Shown piece by piece: positions 57,227-64,000 of a DNA stretch of 64,000 nt. The stretch's first letter is position 1, and the number at the start of each line of letters is the position of its first letter. The position numbers were made by a program, and so were the translations under genes. Origin of the DNA: Colius striatus (Eukaryota; Chordata; Aves; Coliiformes; Coliidae); NCBI RefSeq assembly GCF_028858725.1, contig NC_084789.1:41447594-41511593 (forward strand). The letters run 5' to 3'. The notes under the pieces are model-generated. The model made no database searches, had not been told where the DNA came from, and worked only from the letters and a program-made list of their open reading frames with translations.

Positions 57227-60200
57227 TGCATGTATGAGCACATACTTCAGTACACACAGCACAGCCCAGGGACACACTCAGCTCTGTTGGGGGGTGGGGA
57301 GGGAGGGAGGTGAGGAGGGGTCAGATTAGCACTTTGCAAGCTCTCAAAGCTTCCCTGGGTCTGTTGCATGCTTTGGGAGGCAGCAGCTCTCATGCAGAAG
57401 GGGAGAGATGAGGAAACCTGCTCATCCCTACTGGTGAACAAGCCCTGGCACACTCTGTGGTGCTCCTTCCTGGCTACAAATGACGCTGTGTTACCAGGCT
57501 CCTTTGGATTGCTGCAAGAAGCTAACAAACAAGGGTGACCTTTTGCCTTGGTCTCCCTTGGGAACTGAATTTGTGAGTTCATGCTCTTTCTGTCAGACTT
57601 CTGGAAGGGGTCACAAATAATCAAGAGATCCAAGCAAAGTCCAGAATGTCTGTCATCCTCAGTGACAAGCACTGAGGGCCCAGCGAGGAGAAACTGTTTT
57701 GCAAGGACACAAACTGCTCTGTAAGCTTCATCCTTACTAAGCACGAGAGAAAGGGCAAGGGAAAGACAAGGAGCAAACACCACAATCACATGGAAGACTT
57801 CAAACAGGGGCTCAAAGCTTCTTTGACACACAAGCCAAGGTTGACACTTGCAGAAGACCAAGTAGAGCTCCCTGAGCTTCTGCAAGAGCAAGCACATAAA
57901 GCCTGAGGCAAAACCCATCCCTAACTCAAAACGACAATCAGCAGCATTGAAGAACAACGTGGAGGATGTTAGAGCAAGAGCATAAACCTTGGCTGATCTA
58001 GAAGCAAGAGGAGAGGTAAGAGTCGTTGTCTAACTTCACCTTGGTAAGTGGAGAGGGCTGAAGAGCTGCCAGAGGGGAGGCAAGGCTGGGCATGACACAT
58101 GAGCACTCCTCACTTCCCACACACTCATCTCTCCCCGTTGAATGAAGCTGCTTGAACACCAAGGGCAATAAAGCCTGAGACTAAGCCAAGAGAAGGCCCT
58201 TCCCTGTCAACACACGTGGCATTGAAAGAATAACCATTCACTGACTCCACACACTCAAAGCCATAAACTTATCACCTTGCATGTTCCAAAGAAAACAGAG
58301 CAACTGCTTCCCCCAGAGGGGACGGAGGCACCGAGCAAATCTTCCTCTGGCTCTGTGCTGGCGTGGATTTCCACGTGGGGAGGAAGCTGGCTGTGATGCC
58401 AGCAGCCCTGCAAAGCCACCTGCCACACATTTTGCCAGGCTGACTTCAAAGGAAGAGATTGGTCTTAAACCTAAGGCAAGGAGTGACACTGCAGACACAG
58501 CTCGGCTTCCCGTGGGGACACGTCGAGATACAAGATGAGACTGTTCACAGCTACTTCTTGGGCAAGGCTGCCAAACCATCCCCATGACTAAAGGCACCCT
58601 CAGACATTTTTCTCTCCCATATTGGCTTGTATTTGTTACAAAGCCTCAGAACCCAGAAAGCAGTGGCACAGCCCCTCATTTCCTCCCACTGCTTTGGTGG
58701 GGGCTCCTTGTTCTGTGCTCTGGAGGCCTGACAAACATCTCCTCTGTCTGCCTCCATGAGGTCAGGGGATGCAACAAATGGAAAAGATACATCAATATGT
58801 TAGCTGTAAGTCCTTTGGCCAACTGGTGACAGAGTCAGGATTCAAGACCTCTGGAATTCAAACCCTGAGCTTGTTTCTCCAAGGCACAGCTGCCAAGTGA
58901 TGTTTGTGACTGATGTCAGTTGCTCCAGTGGTCAAAGCTCTGCTTGTTACTCCCCCTACATCTAAGGAAAGCAGCATCCAGAAACCATGGTGTGCATCAC
59001 CCTCAGCCCCTGATGTGGGTTTGGAACAGTGACTTGCTGCAGCTCCAGCTCAGAAGGGAGCATTAGCACAGAGGCTGTTTGCTGCCTTAGCCACAGGATC
59101 ACTTCTTCACCTGCAGGCTCTCTTCCTTCCTCCCCTCTGCACATCCCTCATTTCCTTCAGACAATTCTGTTCTTTTGCTCCACTCATCCCTTGCACCAAA
59201 GGGAAAACAAGAGCCTGTCTGAACAGATTCAGTGAAGAACGTGCCAGCTCAGAACTGCACCGTGCTGTGACTGAAGGGGGGAGTGCTGCCTACATTTATC
59301 AGCACAGAATTTGCAAGTCAGACCACAAATCCTCTTGTGCCTTTTTTTCTTTCCACTGAAAACCACACAACTGAAAGAGTTAGATGGCAGAATTGGGTTC
59401 TAGCAATCTCTAATCAGCCTCACATACCCGACTCTTCCACTTCTGTAGGTACTTTACAGGCTCATGAAAGGATAAAATAAACCCAAAGCTCTGCTGGGCA
59501 CACTTTGAACTGCCACCAGTACAACTGCACCAGGAGTTAGCAGCACACCTCCCCCAACAGGCACAGCAGTGCCTTGGCAAGCTGCAAAGGGTTTATTGGC
59601 TTGAGCCTGAATGGAAGGGCACAAGGAGGCAGGGAGGGGTTTGGAGCTTCCCACAGCAGCGAGCAGGGCTCTGACTGCAGCCTCCACCCTGCCAGTGTGA
59701 CATCGGTGGGAAGATTCAACCAGCCTTTCAGAACACTTCTGCTGAAATGATGCCAAAACTTGGCTAAAAACAGAAGCTCAAGGAAGTTATTACTGAAGAG
59801 GAATCAGGGGACAGAAGGCATTTCATTTGGACCACAGGCTACAGGTTAATGTAGTGCTGCTTCACCAACTGCCCCTGAAGGGACTCCCCCTTTCTAAACA
59901 CAGCCACCTCCTGCCTTCTGCAGAACTGAGGTGACCCAAGCCCTGCTGCCAAACAGCATCCCACAGGGTGCTGCCATCCTCCTGGAAACTTCACTTGTTC
60001 TCACACCCAGTCACACTTTCATCATGACAACAATCAGTCCCCTCCAGACACCCGAGGAGCAAACTTCATGTGGCAAGTTCCAAGGCTCCATTCCAGCTCT
60101 ACACTAAACCCCTGCATCACCTGAACTGTTTGGCTTGACAACAGGAACACTTCAGAGTACTCATGCTGTGACAAAAACATACATTACCTGCCACTGTAGC

Positions 60201-60429
60201 AAGAGACAAGGTTCTGAATCACCTCCCAGAAGACCAGGGTAATCCCAGCCCTGGGAATACCAGGGGAATGTCAATTAAATCAGTGCTTTTAAAGGTATGG
60301 AATGGGATGCTACACAGTGTGTGGTGGAGGGAAACTCAATGCAGCTGCTTTCTGTGCAGGGTGAGGAGCTAAGTATGAGCTGGACCTGTCCACCAAAGCT
60401 GGTGAATGCTTCCTGCAGGTCACAGAGGG

Positions 60430-60485
60430 GTGAGGGTTGGAAGGGGCCTCTAGACATCATCTAAGTCCAACCCTCCTTCCACACA
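60430..60485 (-). mobile_element. CR1-like 3' end fragment
   Basis: GTTGGAAGGGGCCTCTAGAC followed by ATCATCTAAGTCCAACCCTCC is the common avian CR1 3' terminal word in reverse. The match fades after about 55 bases. Confidence 0.65.
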
Positions 60486-63400
60486 GCCAGCAAAGCCCAG
60501 ACAAACCTTGTGAGCTGCCTGCTCTGTGCCCTCCCAACTGCCTCTTATTTGCAGCAAGCCATCCCTTCAGAGCTGCCCACCCTTCTCCTCCTCACACCCC
60601 CCACTGTGAATTAACTCAGCAGTACCAGGACAGGGGCATTAACCTGCCTTGAACACCCACTTGCTTGCTCCCAGCTGCCAGGCTTGCCCTGTCCTTACTT
60701 AGCATCTGCTCCCCACCACACGCCCACCAGTCCCACCTCAGCCCAGAGAGCCATCAGGATCTTTGGGCATGACTCCTCAGTTGAGCTAGATGACTGAGTC
60801 AAGAGAGCCAAATGAACACACCAGCCCACCTGAAATGCCAGGTTGTTTCACTGGGTGTCCTCTTTGTTACCCTCCTTCTGATAGGTGAAGTCACATATTC
60901 CCCCTAACAGTGTTTGTGTTTCCCAGGGACAGCATCCACATACTCCCTTCAGCTTTCCCTCATCTGATTAAAGGAGATAAAACTACTGTTTTTAGTCCTG
61001 CACCTGTATCTCTACAGTACTAGTACCTCATATTGAACACCAAAGCCCAAAAGCAGGTTTTCAGCACAATTATCTTCTCCTTAAACAAGATCTGTCCAAA
61101 ACCTGAGAACGCTGGGAAAAGCTTACACAAATCCTTCCACATCTATGATCCAAATGGTACCACTTCTGCATGCTTTTAATACTTTACCTGAACATGAAAT
61201 CCTCCAACAGGAATCATGAGAGTATTGGAATTCAAGACTTCACTCAGCCCTCTCACTCCTCTTCTGACTTGGGTGACTCCTGTGACTTAGCCCTCTGTCC
61301 CATTCAGCACAGGACTCCACACGAAGGTCAGCCAGTGTTTTTAACCACATCTGTTGTTAGCTTGATTTTTCAGTAGCCCACAGAACTCAACATCACCAAT
61401 TATGTGTGTTCCCTCCCTCCCACCCAAGAGGAAACAGCCTCCAATCATCATTTTCTCATTTGTTAGCCCACAGCCATCACACACACCACAGAAAAGTGGT
61501 TCCCAAAGCCACACTTGTCCAGGTTAAACAAGATCCCTGTCACTGGCAACCCTCTCTTCTTCTTCTTCTTCATGTTCCTTTGCCCTTAGCAAGCTGGAGC
61601 TTCATTTCCAAATATAACACAAGTTGTTTGTGGGGGAAAAAGAAAGGGGTGAAAAAACCATGAGGAGAAGAGATGAGCAGAGGAGTGACTCTGCTGAATT
61701 CCTTATGAGCCTCCCTGGGCCAGCATCCTAATGCTTGCATGGCCAGGAACGGCCAGCACTGGCCCTGCCTCATGCTCCACTCATCTAAAATAAAGCACAA
61801 GATGCAGATGTGTTCCAGCTCAGCTTCTCTTTGACCCCTGTGACGTTAAACAGATGGATGACTTGCTTTCTTACCCAAGCAGCTCAGCTCTTCCAACAGC
61901 TCCACTCGTTAAGGAGAGTTACAGCCCCCAGCAGCTGCCCCCGTAGGCACAAAGCCACTCTGCTGCTGGAATTCTGCAGAGAATGAGCCAATCTGCTGGG
62001 TACCTTTGTACCACACCAGCAGATTTTTACTGACAGCAGTTTGCAAGTGTGAATTGTAGGCTGCTCCAGCTCCCACCCAGAGAAACAGCTCAGCACTCCT
62101 GGCGCTGGGTGACACGGAGCCGTCCCCGTGGTACAGCCCTGCTGCCACATCTGAGCAGTCCTCACAGGAGACATGAGCATTTCTGACTGGCATGTGTCAT
62201 GTAGTATAACATTTAGATTCACTGAAACCACACAGGAGGCCCCAGTTCAGACAAACAGCTTGAATTCAAAGCTATCTAGCAAAAGTAAGCACGCTGAACT
62301 CTATCTCCTGTTAATTGGAAGCCAACTGCAGGGAAAAGGGAGGAATGCAACATCAATTCCACACATGTAAGCCAAAATGTAGGGGTTTGAGGGTTGCAAA
62401 GGCCTTCTGCAGGGAGGTCACACATCCCATCCACAGCCAAAGACTCCTTGGAGTGGTTCTGCTCCTGCTGTACCTCTTAACCTCAGGCTGCTGAAGGCTT
62501 TAGGCCCCAGCACAGCAGGGAGCAGGAGGAGTTAATGACAGATGCTCCGTGTCTGCTGTTCCTGCATCTCTTAGAAACCTCTCCTGGTCTTTTCTGAGGA
62601 AGAAAGGGAAAGAACTGTTGTGTTTTGCTCTCCAATTGTCAGTGTACACCAAGTGGCTTCGCTCTTTGAGCTCCCAGAGTAAGATGAAAATTGGATGCAA
62701 ATGTTTCCCTTCCTGGCAGTTTCCATTTGGATTTTGGACAATCTACGATTCACATAAAAAGGTCACTGGGTATGGAATGGAACACTCCCAATGTGACCAT
62801 CACCAGGGACACAGCTAGAGCCTGAGAGGGAGTGTCTGTGATGTCTGTGTGGAGCAGCAGCACTGCTCTGCATCCTCTGTCTGCTGGGGCAGCCATGGGG
62901 CCTGTTTGTGCCTCTGTCAGATGCACAGGGTGCTGCTTCCCTTCTGGCAGCTGATCAGCACCGTACCTCCCCAAAGCCTGCAGTAGGAACCTTTCAGCAC
63001 CTACCTGGGTTAACCTACACAGGCTGTTTTCACTCCTACATTTCTACTCAAAGCCAGAAGCTGCAGGAAAGCCCTCAGAGCCCATACCCACCATGTGTCT
63101 GTAGCTTCTGGCCACTTCAAATCACCAGAGCTTCAGTAACACGCAAGTAAGAGCCACGGTACAGCCTCAGTGCTTTGAAAGGCACAGTGGGGAAATCTAC
63201 AGCAGGACAACTGTCAGAATGCAAATGCTGCTGAGGCCCAGGGACTGCCCAGGACACAGTGGCATCACCCTCTTGCCCCAGACTCAAGACAGTCCTCTGC
63301 TGCTCACTCCATCGGGTCAGTGCCCACACCACCTCGTGGCACGGGGCCCCTCGGGGCTGTGCTTTTGAATCCAGCCGGCAGAAGGCTTTAGCTTCTTTCA

Positions 63401-64000
63401 AGTCTCCGTATTTCCACACTGCTTGACTCACAGAGGCAATAACAGGGGCACCCAAAAAGAGAAAACACACCAAATTACACATCCAGTGAAGGCCACGACA
63501 AAAGCAGAAGCCCAAGAGGTGACAGGTACAACTGGGTCCTGAGCACTGGCACGGGACGCGAGGGGGATGGAGCAGTGCCATGCATCAACCACAGGACTCC
63601 CGAGGGAACCGTGTTAGAGGAAGCAAGAAGCATTAACCACCAAGGCAGTCCTGTCTGAGCAGTTAGAATGCCTCAGTCCAAGAGATGAGGAATGTGCCTT
63701 CCCAGAGCCTAGAGCCTCGTTACCTCTCGGCCGTCCTCCACAGCCCAGAAACACTTATCTCTAACGGGCTCACTGTAGGGGCACTGAAGTCCAATTACAG
63801 GCTCCCAGGTCTTCAGACTAAAGCTATGGGAACATGAGTAAATGACTCTGAGGAACTCATGAGTGTGCTTGAGTTTCCAACACTTCAAGAGGCTTCTACA
63901 GAAGCCACCTGGGCACAGTGTTTCATGAGAAATCCCGAGTGCCCTGACTGGCAGGGTCACGGCAACAGGCACTGACAGGAAACACCACTCACAGTGTGTG

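Overview
This is nuclear DNA from a bird. The split, intron-rich genes are vertebrate. The repeats are fragments of CR1, the dominant avian LINE. The first 33 kb is very GC-rich, with short introns packed with minisatellites, as on avian microchromosomes. The gene order GRN(+), FAM171A2(-), ITGA2B(-), GPATCH8(-) is the same order and orientation as on human 17q21.31. I recognised all genes from protein motifs and exon phase; no database was searched.

Layout. 1-6,124 (+): the 3' part of ARHGAP27 (WW-like remnant, PH, RhoGAP). 9,896-11,698 (+): complete TMEM98, behind two GC-rich candidate promoters. 13,506-16,768 (+): complete GRN (progranulin), preceded by a CpG promoter with a CACGTG box. 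17,538-24,326 (-): FAM171A2, converging on GRN, with three reading-frame breaks in its last exon. 25,012-32,301 (-): all 30 coding exons of ITGA2B, with GATA and ETS motifs just upstream. 35,235-53,148 (-): the 3' part of GPATCH8, including its 3.8 kb last exon. 53,149-64,000 is upstream GPATCH8 intron; the first exons, including the G-patch, are not visible and probably lie outside.

The genes do not form a pathway. The locus holds a Rho GTPase regulator, a membrane adaptor, a lysosomal/secreted growth factor, a neuronal-type membrane protein, the thrombocyte fibrinogen receptor alpha chain and an RS-rich nuclear protein. I see no undescribed system. The points most worth a second look are:
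- frame breaks in FAM171A2 and one displaced splice base in ITGA2B, both in G/C runs and probably assembly errors;
- a diverged ITGA2B cytoplasmic tail;
- a bird progranulin with about six and a half modules and a retained C-terminal LL;
- a missing WW exon in ARHGAP27;
- the unexpected position of TMEM98;
- a sharp change near 33 kb from minisatellite-rich, GC-rich DNA to CR1-bearing DNA of ordinary composition.
Exon coordinates were read by eye from splice sites and phase and may be off by a base or two in places.
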